Shown here one piece after another: positions 47,288-56,768 of a DNA stretch of 64,000 nt; position 1 is the stretch's first letter; every line of letters starts with the position of its first letter. Position numbers and translations under genes: made by a program. Source of the DNA: an uncultured Paracoccaceae bacterium (GTDB taxonomy: Bacteria > Pseudomonadota > Alphaproteobacteria > Rhodobacterales > Rhodobacteraceae); contig CALSOO010000004.1 of assembly GCA_943787985.1 (NCBI GenBank), positions 806,001-870,000 of the forward strand, read 5' to 3'. The notes below the pieces were generated by a model. The model ran no database searches, was not told the origin of the DNA, and saw only the letters and a list, made by a program, of their open reading frames with translations.

Positions 47288-47329
47288 AGTACTCTCACAT
47301 TCTATTCGTATGGACCCGACTTAACCGCA

Positions 47330-48064
47330 CTAGCGCCCGCCTGTCACGTCCAACGTGGAACCGGTAATGTAGCTGGCTTCATCCGACATAAGCCACAAAA
47401 CAGCGTTGGCAATTTCCAAAGCAGAGCCAGTGCGCTCCATCGGGACCATATGGGCCAGACGCTGGGCGCGGCCTGGTTCGCCTCCTTTGGCGTGGATATC
47501 GGTTTCGATCAAGCCCGGGCGTACGGCCATGACGCGGACACCTTTCGGGGCCAGCTCATCGGACAGGCCCTTGGTAAAGGTGTCAATCGCACCCTTCGAG
47601 GCGGCATAATCCACATATTGATTGCCCGACCCGATACGTGCCGCAGCAGAGGATATGTTGATGATGCTGCCACCCGCGCCAAGGCGCAAGGCAGCCTCTT
47701 TGGCCATCATCATGGAGCCCACAACATTGACGGCAAACATTTTCACAAGGCGCGCGTGATCGATGTCGACCAACTTTGCTTTTGGAGCGACGATGCCCGC
47801 GTTGTTGACCAATGCGTGAAGCGCACCGAATTCTGCGTCCAAAACCTCGTAGATGCGGGTCACATCCTCAGGGAGGGATACATCGCCCTGCACACAGACA
47901 ACGCGCGCACCATTGGCTTCAGCTTGATCCTTGATGGCTTGCGCAGAATGCGCATCGCTACGATAGTTGAGCAAGATATCGTAGCCCTTTTTGGCAGCAA
48001 GAACAGCGCAAGCCGCACCAATGCCAGCGGAACCTCCAGAGATCAAACATACCGGTCGGGTCAT
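47330..48064 (-). CDS. SDR-family oxidoreductase
   Basis: 244 aa short-chain dehydrogenase/reductase. NAD(P)-binding 'CLISGGSAGIGAACA', then 'ALVNNAGIVAPKAKL', the catalytic Ser in 'SIINISSAAARIG', the Tyr-x-x-x-Lys in 'YVDYAASKGA', and 'RPGLIETDIHA'. The N-terminal 'LLNYRSD' with basic residue after strand 2 favours NADPH. Resembles glucose/3-oxoacyl reductases of the classical SDR type; substrate unknown. Confidence 0.9.
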   Translation of the reverse strand: MTRPVCLISGGSAGIGAACAVLAAKKGYDILLNYRSDAHSAQAIKDQAEANGARVVCVQGDVSLPEDVTRIYEVLDAEFGALHALVNNAGIVAPKAKLVDIDHARLVKMFAVNVVGSMMMAKEAALRLGAGGSIINISSAAARIGSGNQYVDYAASKGAIDTFTKGLSDELAPKGVRVMAVRPGLIETDIHAKGGEPGRAQRLAHMVPMERTGSALEIANAVLWLMSDEASYITGSTLDVTGGR

Positions 48065-48119
48065 ACTATCAATCCTTTACTTTGAAGACGAGGATAGGCT
48101 TACAAGCCATTTGCCTCGC

Positions 48120-48176
48120 TTCCTTTCGTCCAAAATATCCCGGGGGAGACGCGAAGGCGTCGGGGGCAGCGCCCCC
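48120..48176 (-). repeat. Dispersed palindromic element, copy B
   Basis: On the minus strand it begins 2 bases after the pepN stop and reads GGGGGCGCTGCCCCC, then GACGC-CTTC-GCGTC, CCCCCGGGATATTT and ends GACGAAAGGAA. The first block is nearly self-complementary, so the pepN transcript should end in a strong hairpin. Same element as copies A and C. Confidence 0.88.
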
Positions 48177-48177
48177 A

Positions 48178-50737
48178 CTACGCCCCTCTAATGCGGGCAA
48201 TCATTTCTGATGTGTCACGCGACAGGTTCGGTGTGGTTGCAATGCGCTCAAGCTGGGCTGCGATCAGCGTCTGGCGGATCGCATCATAGCGCCGCCAAGT
48301 CTGGAACGCAGAACACATGCGGGCCGTTGTCTGCGGGTTCACAGGGTCAAGTTTGATCAACCAATCCGTTAACAACGTGTAACCGGAGCCATCTTTGGCA
48401 TGAAACCCGGCGTGATGCATGGTGAGACCACCAAGGGTGGCGCGGAAGCGGTTGGGGTTCTTCCAGTTGAAAGCGGCGTGGCGGGTCAGGGCGGTGGCGG
48501 TGTCCGCCGCGTCATCCGGCTTGGCTTTCATCACTTGCAACCCGAACCACTTGTCCATGACCAGCCGGTCTTCGCTCCACTGCGCTTCAAAGGCAGCAAG
48601 GGCCGCGTCGCCTTTGCCCGCGCCAATCAGAAAGCCCAAGGCCGCCAGTTGTTGGGTCATATTGGTGGCCATGTCGAATTGGGCTTGGGCGCAAACCCCG
48701 CCATCGCGGCGTGTGATCAAGGCCAGCACACCATTTGCCAAAGACCGCTTGCCGGATTGCTCTGCGTCAGGGGCATAAGGCTGCGCCACTTGATTGTCCT
48801 CATAAATCGGGTGCAACAGGTCTGCCATTGTGTCGGCTTGGGCCATGCGCATGGCCTCAACCGCCAAGTGGATGGCATCGGGGTCAGGCACGTCCCCTTC
48901 AGTGTGCAGGCTGGCGGCCAATTCGGATTGCGCGGGCAATCCAAGCATCAAGGCGCGATAGGCCGGATCAAGGGCGGTGTCGCCCACAACTTTGGACAAT
49001 CCTTCAAGGTAGGCCGTGTCCGGGGCCTTGGCGTGTCGGATCGTTGCCATAAGAGAGGCTTTGGCCAAGGCCCGCGCACTTTCCCAGCGATTGAAAGGGT
49101 CCGTGTCATGGGCCAGCAAGAACGCGTGATCTGCTGCGTGTTTCAGCACCACAGGGGCAGAAAAACCGCGCAGGATTGAGGGCACCGGTTTGTCGGCTTG
49201 TCCCGTGAACGAAAAGCTTTGCGTGTCTTTGGTGACTTCCAGAACCCGAGTGCTCATCACCTCCGTGCCGTCTGGCGCCAAAAGACCCACGGCAACAGGG
49301 ATCACTTGGGCTTGCGGGGCTGGGGTGGTCGCACTGGCTGGTGTGTGCTGGCTGAAGGTAAGAGTATACGTGTCGCCCTCATAGCTTTCGGAAACTTTCA
49401 GGTGCGGAGTGCCGGCCTGCGCATACCAACGCTGGAATTGCGTCAGGTCGCGGCCCGTGCTGTCCTCGAACACCTTGAGCCAGTCCTCGATCGTGGCACG
49501 CCTCGCCCGTCGTGGCGCGTCGAAATACAGGTCCAGCAGCGTCTGGAGTAGGCAGCGTCTGCCCCCACAAGGCGCTGCGCAGCATGCCGATCACTTCGGC
49601 GCCTTTTTCGTAGACGGTGGCGGTGTAAAAGTTGTTGATTTCCTGGAAAGCTCTCGGGCCGGACCGGGATGGGCCAGCGGGCCTTGGTCCTCGGCAAACT
49701 GGCGGCCCCGCAGGTCAATCACGTCCGAGATCCGCTTGACCGGAGGCGGAGCGCATGTCAGAGGTGAACTGGCTGTCGCGGTAGACTGTCAGTCCTTCTT
49801 TGAGGCACAACTGGAACCAATCGCGGCAGGTGATGCGGTTGCCTGTCCAGTTGTGGAAATACTCATGGGCGATGATTGCTTCGATCCGTTCGAAATTCAT
49901 ATCCGTCGAGGTCTCGGGAGAGGCCAGCACGGCTGACGAATTGAACACATTCAGCCCCTTGTTCTCCATCGCCCCCATGTTGAAGTCATCCACGGCCACG
50001 ATGTTAAAGATGTCGAGGTCGTATTCGCGGCCATAGACGTTCTCGTCCCACACCATAGAGTCCTTGAGCGCCTGCATCCCGAAGGCGCATTTGTGTTCAT
50101 CACCCGGGCGGACGTAGAGGTTGAGCGCGACTTTGCGCCCGGACTTTGTGGTGAAGTCGCCGGTGTGCGCAATGAGGTCACCTGCGACCAATGCAAAGAG
50201 ATACGCGGGCTTGGGCCAGGGGTCGTGCCATTCTGCCCAGCCCTGTCCCGAGGCCACCGGATTGCCGTTGGTGAGCAACACGGGTTCCGGGCCGTTGATG
50301 CGCACAGTGAATGTAGACATCACGTCCGGACGATCGGGATAATAGGTAATTTTGCGGAACCCTTCGGCCTCGCATTGTGTGCAGTACATGCCGGACGAGC
50401 GGTACAGCCCCTCAAGAGCTGTGTTGCCAGCGGGATCGATCTGGACCTCGGATTCCCAGACAAACGGGATGTTCGGGACATCGCAAGTGAGCCCTTGATC
50501 GGTCAGTGTCGGCTCGACGGTTTCGCCGTCAATTTTGGCCCATCGTAGGGTCAAACCTTCACCGTGAAGAAAGAAGCTATTGTCGTTGGCGTCAGGATTG
50601 GGTGCGAATTTGATCCGTGATGTTACACGCGTGGCAGAGGGGGCCAGATCGAAGGTCAGGTGCACCTCTTCGACCACAAAGCCAAAGGGCGTGTAGTCCT
50701 TGAGGTAAATCGTCTGGGGGGCGGCGTCGCGCATCAT
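48178..50737 (-). CDS. pepN: Aminopeptidase N (frame breaks in the middle)
   Basis: M1 zinc aminopeptidase, about 850 aa when joined. The N-terminal part (50737 to 49740) is intact and includes 'GAMENKGLNVFN' (the GxMEN substrate motif) and 'HEYFHNWTGNRITCRDWFQLCLKEGLTVY' (HExxH with the third ligand Glu 19 residues on). Between about 49490 and 49745 the frame changes several times; fragments such as 'FTSDMRSA', 'DVIDLRGRQFA', 'EINNFYTATVYEKGAEVIGML' and 'TIEDWLKVFEDSTGRDLTQF' can still be read. The C-terminal part to 48178 is intact. Start ATG 50737 or 50734 with AGGAG ahead. Confidence 0.93.
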
Positions 50738-50816
50738 ACTCTCCTGTCACTCTTTGGGAGAGGTTAGGAGGTGCGCGGCGGGGTTGCCAGCGCCTTTTGA
50801 GGGTGTGGGTGCAATT

Positions 50817-50872
50817 GGGGCTCTGCCCCCGACGCTTGCGCGTCTCCCCCGGGATATTTGTGACGAAAGGAA
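50817..50872 (+). repeat. Dispersed palindromic element, copy C
   Basis: Third copy, in the gap between divergent pepN and the photolyase remnant: GGGGCTCTGCCCCC, then GACGC-TTGC-GCGTC, then CTCCCCCGGGATATTT and GACGAAAGGAA. The loop of the inner palindrome differs from copies A and B while the stem is kept. Confidence 0.87.
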
Positions 50873-50919
50873 ACGGGGATGTCGTGGAATTGGGCGGTTG
50901 GTGCTCTAACTTGGCAGAT

Positions 50920-51444
50920 ATGAGTGATGTGACACTGCTTTGGTTTAAGCGCGACTTCCGTGTTGTGGATCATGCGGCATTGGCGCGGGCCTGTGCCCTT
51001 GGTCCAGTTGTGCCGCTTTACGTGTGGGAGCCGAAGTTGTGGGCCCAGCCTGATGCCTCGGGTCTTCAGTTCGGCTTTGTGCGGGAGAGTGTGGCGGAGT
51101 TGCGCACATCGCTTGCGGCACTCGGCCTGGAATTGTGTGAGCGTATTGGGGACGCGAACGAGGTTTTGGCTCAGGTCCAGCGCGTGAGCGGATTTGTGCG
51201 GATGATCAGCCCTGAAGAGACAGGCAACGGTTGGAGCTTTTCCCGTGACCGGGCGGTTGCGCAATGGGCACGGGGTGCCGGTGTTTTGTGGGAAGACGTC
51301 GCAGGATGCGGAGTTGTCCGCCGCTTGAATGGTCGGGATGGTTGGGTGCGGTTGCGTGATGCCTATGTGCGCGCCCCTGTTGTTGGGGGCGCGAAGGGCT
51401 CTGGCCTTGTACTTGCCTCGTCAGCCCCGCAGGTATGCGGGTAG
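50920..51444 (+). CDS. DNA photolyase N-terminal domain only (truncated)
   Basis: 174 aa from ATG 50920. 'DVTLLWFKRDFRVVDHAALARA', 'GPVVPLYVWEP' and 'GFVRMISPEETGNGW' are the alpha/beta antenna-chromophore domain of cryptochrome/photolyase proteins, and 'FSRDRAVAQWARGAGVLWEDVAGCGVVRRL' continues it. Family members are 430-510 aa; the whole C-terminal FAD-binding catalytic domain is missing, and a stop falls 11 bases before the DUF2256 gene. The rest was not found in any frame, so this looks like an internal deletion. It cannot be an active photolyase as it stands. Confidence 0.8.
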   Translation: MSDVTLLWFKRDFRVVDHAALARACALGPVVPLYVWEPKLWAQPDASGLQFGFVRESVAELRTSLAALGLELCERIGDANEVLAQVQRVSGFVRMISPEETGNGWSFSRDRAVAQWARGAGVLWEDVAGCGVVRRLNGRDGWVRLRDAYVRAPVVGGAKGSGLVLASSAPQVCG

Positions 51445-51455
51445 GGGGAGCTGTC

Positions 51456-51599
51456 ATGGCAAAAATGCGTAAAAAAGGCGATTTGCCAAGCAAGGATTGC
51501 GCCACCTGTGGCAAGCCGTTTGCGTGGCGGAAAAAGTGGGCAAAGGTCTGGGAAGAGGTGCGCTACTGCTCCGAGCGGTGTCGCATCAATAAAACTTAA
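51456..51599 (+). CDS. DUF2256 small zinc-ribbon-like protein
   Basis: 47 aa, basic. The sequence 'KDCATCGKPFAWRKKWAKVW' followed by 'VRYCSERCR' places four Cys as CxxC...CxxxC, a likely zinc site. This is DUF2256, which is frequently encoded beside cryptochrome/photolyase genes, as here. GGGGGAG precedes the ATG. Function unknown. Confidence 0.85.
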   Translation: MAKMRKKGDLPSKDCATCGKPFAWRKKWAKVWEEVRYCSERCRINKT

Positions 51600-51701
51600 C
51601 TGAAGTTGGTAAAATTTTCTGACCAATCTTGTTTACTATCGGAAACTTTTTCCCTACTCATCTGCCGTAGAATATCGATAAACACCAAGGGAGATGGCGC
51701 A

Positions 51702-53843
51702 ATGGGTGAGTTTGTTTCGAAGTTCGGACTGAAGGTTGCAGCGGAACTGGCGGAATTTGTGGAAACACAAGCGTTGCCGGGAAACGGCATTGAAGCTGAC
51801 AGGTTCTGGGACGGGTTTTCAGGCATTGTCCATGACCTTGGCCCTAAAAACCGCGTCCTTCTCGCGAAACGCACCGAAATTCAAGCGCAGCTGGATGCGT
51901 GGCACATCGCGCAACGCGGTCAGCCTCATGATGCGGCTGCCTACACTGCCTTCCTGAAAGAAATCGGTTATCTGGTGCCCGAAGGTCCGGCGTTTTCAAT
52001 CGATACTGCCAATGTTGATCCCGAGATTGCAGAGATTCCAGGCGCACAGTTGGTCGTTCCAATTATGAATGCCCGTTTTGCGCTGAACGCGGCCAACGCC
52101 CGTTGGGGCAGCCTGTATGATGCGCTTTATGGCACAGATGCGCTGGGCGATCTGCCAAGTGGCAAAGGGTATGACGGCGCTCGCGGTGCACGTGTGATTG
52201 CATGGGCGCGCGCGCATCTGGATGCGGCAGTTCCTTTGGCAAACGGGTCATGGGCGGATATTGACGGGTTGAGCGTTGAAGATGGCGCATTGTTGGCTGG
52301 TGGCACGGCTTTGGCGGATCCTGCCCAATTTGCAGGCCACGCGACGGATGGTGACATGGCGTCCTACTACCTGCGCAAGAACGGCTTGCTGATTGAAGTG
52401 CGCGTTGACGCCTCTACCGCGATTGGCGGGTCGGACAAGGCGCAGATTTCTGACGTCTGGCTTGAATCCGCAATGTCGACAATCATGGATTGCGAAGACT
52501 CCGTTGCGGCGGTTGATGCCGAAGACAAAGTTGTCGCCTATTCCAACTGGCTTGGTCTGATGCGCGGTGACCTCAAAGAAAGCTTCGAGAAAAACGGCGC
52601 AGTGATGACCCGCGAAATGGCACAGGATCGCAGCTTTACGGCGCCTGATGGCACAGCCGTGACCACAAAAGGGCGCGCGTTGATGTTGATCCGCAATGTT
52701 GGGCACTTGATGACAAACCCTGCGATCACGGACCGCGACGGCAATGAAGTCGGCGAAGGGCTGATGGATGCGATGATGACCACAATGATCGCGATGCATG
52801 ACCTTGCCCGTGACGGCGGCAACTCCGTCAAAGGATCAGTGTATGTGGTAAAGCCAAAGATGCACGGCCCCGAAGAGGTCGCGTTTGCGGATGAAATCTT
52901 CACACGTGTGGAAAGCAGTCTGGGCTTGCCGGCCAATACCGTAAAGCTTGGTATCATGGACGAAGAGCGCCGCACCTCTGCCAACCTTGGTGAATGTATT
53001 CGGGCGGCCAAATCCCGCGTGGCCTTTATCAACACAGGGTTTCTGGACCGGACCGGCGACGAAATCCACACGTCGATGGAAGCTGGGCCAATGGTGCCAA
53101 AAGGCGAGATGAAAGCTGCGGCTTGGATCGCATCCTATGAAGATCGCAACGTCGATGTCGGTTTGGCCTGTGGTCTGCAAGGGCGCGCGCAGATCGGCAA
53201 AGGAATGTGGGCGATGCCTGATTTGATGGCGGATATGTTGGAGGTGAAAATCGGCCATCCGAAGTCCGGTGCAAACTGTGCATGGGTTCCGTCCCCGACG
53301 GCCGCAACCTTGCATGCAACACATTACCACCATGTGGATGTGCTTGCCCGTCAGAACGAGATAAAAGCAGGTGGCGCGCGTGGGTCTTTGGATGACTTGT
53401 TGAGCATCCCTGTGATGAGCGGCCAAAACCTGAGCGACGCAGAAATTGCGCGCGAAATCGAAAACAACGCCCAAGGCATCCTTGGGTATGTTGTGCGCTG
53501 GGTCGATCAGGGGGTCGGGTGCTCTAAAGTGCCTGATGTGAACAACGTGGGCTTGATGGAAGATCGTGCAACGTGCCGGATTTCTGCGCAGGCTTTGGCC
53601 AACTGGTTGCACCACGGTGTGATCTCCGAGGCGCAGGTGCTGGCGGGATTGAAGAAAATGGCGGCTGTTGTGGACGGGCAAAACGCGTCTGATGCATCGT
53701 ACCTGCCCATGGCCCCGGGCTTTGACGGGGTGGCGTTTCAAGCCGCCTCTGATCTGGTGTTGAAGGGGCGCGTTCAGCCCTCCGGTTATACCGAGCCAGT
53801 TTTGCACCAGCGGCGCCTCGAATTCAAAGCGGCCGCGCAATAA
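51702..53843 (+). CDS. glcB: Malate synthase G
   Basis: Condenses glyoxylate with acetyl-CoA to malate. 713 aa, the single-chain G isoform. '[15 protein letters not shown]', '[28 protein letters not shown]', '[16 protein letters not shown]', '[12 protein letters not shown]', '[22 protein letters not shown]' and '[14 protein letters not shown]' match the family, with the catalytic Arg and metal acids. The start ATG at 51702 has GGGAG ahead. It is followed closely by glcG, suggesting use in glycolate/glyoxylate or C2 assimilation. Confidence 0.96.
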   Translation: MGEFVSKFGLKVAAELAEFVETQALPGNGIEADRFWDGFSGIVHDLGPKNRVLLAKRTEIQAQLDAWHIAQRGQPHDAAAYTAFLKEIGYLVPEGPAFSIDTANVDPEIAEIPGAQLVVPIMNARFALNAANARWGSLYDALYGTDALGDLPSGKGYDGARGARVIAWARAHLDAAVPLANGSWADIDGLSVEDGALLAGGTALADPAQFAGHATDGDMASYYLRKNGLLIEVRVDASTAIGGSDKAQISDVWLESAMSTIMDCEDSVAAVDAEDKVVAYSNWLGLMRGDLKESFEKNGAVMTREMAQDRSFTAPDGTAVTTKGRALMLIRNVGHLMTNPAITDRDGNEVGEGLMDAMMTTMIAMHDLARDGGNSVKGSVYVVKPKMHGPEEVAFADEIFTRVESSLGLPANTVKLGIMDEERRTSANLGECIRAAKSRVAFINTGFLDRTGDEIHTSMEAGPMVPKGEMKAAAWIASYEDRNVDVGLACGLQGRAQIGKGMWAMPDLMADMLEVKIGHPKSGANCAWVPSPTAATLHATHYHHVDVLARQNEIKAGGARGSLDDLLSIPVMSGQNLSDAEIAREIENNAQGILGYVVRWVDQGVGCSKVPDVNNVGLMEDRATCRISAQALANWLHHGVISEAQVLAGLKKMAAVVDGQNASDASYLPMAPGFDGVAFQAASDLVLKGRVQPSGYTEPVLHQRRLEFKAAAQ

Positions 53844-53900
53844 ACTTGGTCTTGAACCGATAAACTGAGTGGGGCGCAGTCCCCTATGGAGAATAAAGAT

Positions 53901-54323
53901 ATGATTTCACTGAGAAAAGCCCGCACGATTATCCGCAAGTCTTTGGAAAAAGGCCGCGAACTGGATTTGAAGCCATTGTCCGTTGTGGTGTTGGATGCTG
54001 GCGGTCATGTTCAGGCGTTTGAACGTGAAGATGGCGCAGCACCGGGCCGTTTTGCAATTGCGCATGGCAAAGCATACGGGTCTGTTATGTTGGGCATGGC
54101 TGGCACCGCCCAAATGGCGCGCGCCGAGGCGCAGGATTATTTCATGAACGCGGTAAACGGTGTTTTTGGCGGTCAGGTTATTCCGGTTCCGGGCGGCATC
54201 TTGTTGCGCGACAAAAAGGGTGCGGTGATTGGTGCTGTGGGCCTGACGGGCGACACATCGGACAACGACGCGATTGCCGCAATGGCGGGCGTCGAAGCTG
54301 CGGGTCTTGTTGGCGAGGTCTGA
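53901..54323 (+). CDS. glcG: GlcG/HbpS family protein
   Basis: About 140 aa. 'KPLSVVVLDAGGHVQAFEREDGAAPGRFAIAHGKAYGSV' and 'PVPGGILLRDKKGAVIGAVGLTGDTSDNDAIAAMAGV' are diagnostic for GlcG/HbpS (DUF336), proteins of the glycolate locus and heme-degrading sensors. The exact role is unproven. ATG 53901 is set by the usual family N-terminus; ATG 53886 is in frame. It lies 57 bases after glcB and is likely cotranscribed. Confidence 0.9.
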   Translation: MISLRKARTIIRKSLEKGRELDLKPLSVVVLDAGGHVQAFEREDGAAPGRFAIAHGKAYGSVMLGMAGTAQMARAEAQDYFMNAVNGVFGGQVIPVPGGILLRDKKGAVIGAVGLTGDTSDNDAIAAMAGVEAAGLVGEV

Positions 54324-54382
54324 TAGGCCTTTATCTTAACGTATCTGCTATACATAATGTGCGCACAGTGAGTTGTGCAGTG

Positions 54383-54411
54383 GGGTGGGCTTTTCATAGT
54401 CCGCCCTTTTT
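54383..54411 (+). terminator. Terminator after glcB-glcG
   Basis: GGGTGG (54383-54388) pairs with CCGCCC (54401-54406), one G-T wobble, around a 12-base loop, and five T follow. It ends the glcB-glcG transcript ahead of the next gene. Confidence 0.65.
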
Positions 54412-54448
54412 CTGTATAGCTTTTGGAAAGCAGAGTATGAGGACGTCC

Positions 54449-55225
54449 ATGGCCCGACCGATTATTGGTATTATTTCGAACACCCATTTGATCGGTGATC
54501 AATATGAGGTCCATGCGGGTGGCAAAATGAATGTGGATGCAGTCGCGCAAGTGTGTGACGCTTTGCCTGTTCTTATTCCTGCGGACCCTGCGCATGTCGA
54601 TATCAAGGATTTGATGCACCGCTGTGCTGGTTTCGTGTTCACAGGGGGACGTCCGAATGTGCATCCCCAAGAATACGGAGAAGCCGAAACGCCAGCGCAT
54701 GGGGATTTTGACCGCGACCGTGATGGTTTGGCGCTGCCTCTTATTCGCGCCTGTGTCGAGCGCGGCCTGCCAATCTTGGGAATTTGTCGCGGCTTTCAAG
54801 AGGTCAATGTGGCAATGGGCGGTTCCCTTTACCCCGAGATCCGCGATCTGGACGGGCGCGACAATCATCGCATGCCCCCCGATGGAACGCTCGAAGAGAA
54901 ATTCGCCTTGCGCCATGCAGTGCGCTTTACCGAAGGGGGGGTTTTTCACCGCTTGATGGGCGCATCCGAGGTGATGACCAACACATTACACGGTCAAGGC
55001 ATTAAAGTTGCAGGCCAGCGCATCGTTGTTGACGGTTTGGCGCCTGATGGAACGCCTGAGGCCATTTATGTCGATGGCGCACCCGGTTTTACATTGTCCG
55101 TGCAATGGCACCCTGAATACCAGGCGGCTATGGATCCTGTGTCGAGCAAACTGTTTGCGGCCTTTGGGGAGGCAGCGCATGCATGGGATGCAGGCGAGGC
55201 GCGTCCAAGTTTGAAATCGGCCTGA
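54449..55225 (+). CDS. Gamma-glutamyl-gamma-aminobutyrate hydrolase family (class I GATase)
   Basis: 258 aa, peptidase C26 type. The nucleophile elbow is 'GLPILGICRGFQEVNVAMGGSLY' (Cys), with the His/Glu of the triad in 'LSVQWHPEY'. 'AGFVFTGGRPNVHPQEYGE' is the oxyanion/Gly-rich loop of PuuD-type hydrolases that cleave gamma-glutamyl amides, for example in putrescine degradation. The ATG at 54449 has GAGG 6 bases ahead; an in-frame ATG lies at 54437. No other puu gene is visible. Confidence 0.88.
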   Translation: MARPIIGIISNTHLIGDQYEVHAGGKMNVDAVAQVCDALPVLIPADPAHVDIKDLMHRCAGFVFTGGRPNVHPQEYGEAETPAHGDFDRDRDGLALPLIRACVERGLPILGICRGFQEVNVAMGGSLYPEIRDLDGRDNHRMPPDGTLEEKFALRHAVRFTEGGVFHRLMGASEVMTNTLHGQGIKVAGQRIVVDGLAPDGTPEAIYVDGAPGFTLSVQWHPEYQAAMDPVSSKLFAAFGEAAHAWDAGEARPSLKSA

Positions 55226-55296
55226 TCAGCTGTGGCGCATCACTGAATTTTGGTCTTCCAAAGAGCTTTGCATCTATTCGGGGACGATAGGTGATC

Positions 55297-55836
55297 CTAG
55301 ATCGGTAGGGCGTAGTTTCGAACAGGTTCAACTCTCTTGTGTATTGATTTTACCGGATCGTAGCGCCCGTTGCGGATTGCGCGGTGTATAGAAGAGTGTT
55401 GCCAGTCTTGAGCCTGCCATGCCAATCCCGCTTGAACCGGTGCGTCAAGGATCATTTCGCGGTGCGCTGTCAAATCGTTTGCCTCGTGCAAGGCGTGTTC
55501 CCAAAAGCGGCGTTGCCAGATGCCTTTGTCGCCGCGCCGCAATACGGCGTTGGTAACAGGGGGTGTCACGGATACGCCGCGTGAAAATTGCGACTTCAAC
55601 ATGCGCCATCTTTTTGAGGCGTCGCAATCATCGTGCGGCATCGCCCAAATCGTGTGTATTACGCTGGGCAAAACTACGATTTCGTCGATTTCAAACGGGA
55701 ACCTGTCCCGTGTGATCCGTGTCGCGTGGCGCAGGCGGTCGACTTCACGGATCAGCAGGTCAGAGCTTGGATCCGCAAGCCGCACTGTAAAGAACATATA
55801 GATGCGCGGGGGAAGGGGTGGCGTGAGGTGTCGCAT
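55297..55836 (-). CDS. REP-associated tyrosine transposase-like protein, catalytically degenerate
   Basis: 179 aa of the Y1/REP transposase family: 'FFTVRLADP', 'FEIDEIVVLPSVIHTIWAMP', 'WRMLKSQFSR', 'IWQRRFWEHAL' and 'WQHSSIHRAIRNGRY' follow the family order ('RFWEH' and 'DWQ.SS.H' are diagnostic). The metal-binding HxH (usually 'PDHxHxxW') reads 'PSVIHTIW', so the first His is Val. The usual Tyr in 'YIxxNPV' reads 'MILDAPV', so no catalytic Tyr is evident. It may be a domesticated or dying transposase. Confidence 0.75.
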   Translation of the reverse strand: MRHLTPPLPPRIYMFFTVRLADPSSDLLIREVDRLRHATRITRDRFPFEIDEIVVLPSVIHTIWAMPHDDCDASKRWRMLKSQFSRGVSVTPPVTNAVLRRGDKGIWQRRFWEHALHEANDLTAHREMILDAPVQAGLAWQAQDWQHSSIHRAIRNGRYDPVKSIHKRVEPVRNYALPI

Positions 55837-55897
55837 GCCCCAAACCTAACCCCAACATAGTTAATTGATGCTTAACGCGCCCGGTCCGACGGATGAT

Positions 55898-56650
55898 TTA
55901 CATTTGCCCGCCTGCAATTTCGATGTTCTGGCCGTTGATGCTTTGCGAGCCTGCTCCGACAAGGTAATTCATTGCGGCGGCGACTTCATCGACCTCTACC
56001 AACCGTTTGTGACGATTGGTTTTCACCATGATGTTTTTGGCATCCTCAGCACTGATTCCTGCACGTTTTGAGATGCTTTCGGTGTTGCGGGTGATGATCT
56101 CGGTGTCGACGTAACCTGGGCAAATCGAGTTAAACGTAAACGGGGTGCCCATGTAGTCTTCGCTCAGGGAGCGGATCAACCCGATCATCCCGTGTTTGGA
56201 GGCGGAATAACACGCGGCTCCGGGCACACCGCGAATTCCTGCGATTGAGGAGACTGCGATCACGCGGCCCCAATCGGTTTGGCGCATGGAGCCAAGGCTT
56301 TCGCGGATGGTCAGAAAGGCCCCGTCGAGGTTCGTCGCCATCATGTCGCGCCAGAAGGCCATGTCCGTTTTGTGCACGGCCTTGCCGGTGGCAACGCCTG
56401 CATTGGCGATGCAAATCTGGATCGGGCCGCGTGCCTCTACTGCCGCTTGAATCGTGTCGACGACTTGGGATTCCTCGCGCACGTCCATCGCAACGCCTGT
56501 CATTCCCTTTGTGGCGACCGCGTCGAGGACCTCTTGGCGCCGCCCTGTAATCGTCACCTGCGCCCCTTGCGCCACGAGACTCTGCGCCATCGCCAACCCA
56601 ATGCCCGTTCCGCCACCTGTGATCAGTGCGTGTTTGCCAGCGTGTATCAT
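55898..56650 (-). CDS. SDR-family oxidoreductase (3-hydroxyacyl/3-hydroxybutyrate type)
   Basis: 250 aa. 'ALITGGGTGIGLAMAQSLV' binds the dinucleotide, 'CIANAGVATGKAVHKTD' follows, the catalytic Ser lies in 'VIAVSSIAGIRG', and Tyr-x-x-x-Lys in 'CYSASKHGMIGLIRSL'. 'CPGYVDTEI' and the closing 'SINGQNIEIAGGQM' are typical of the 3-hydroxybutyrate dehydrogenase-like branch. Start 56650 has GGGAGAG ahead. Single transcription unit. Confidence 0.88.
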   Translation of the reverse strand: MIHAGKHALITGGGTGIGLAMAQSLVAQGAQVTITGRRQEVLDAVATKGMTGVAMDVREESQVVDTIQAAVEARGPIQICIANAGVATGKAVHKTDMAFWRDMMATNLDGAFLTIRESLGSMRQTDWGRVIAVSSIAGIRGVPGAACYSASKHGMIGLIRSLSEDYMGTPFTFNSICPGYVDTEIITRNTESISKRAGISAEDAKNIMVKTNRHKRLVEVDEVAAAMNYLVGAGSQSINGQNIEIAGGQM

Positions 56651-56768
56651 GTGATCTCTCCCTTGTGTTGAGCTTAGCTTACGCGCGGGCCCACACTTCA
56701 CAAGGCGTGCCGTTGTGTCATTGTGTTGGCCGTGACGTTAGGTGACAAACACAACAACGGAGGGTGAC

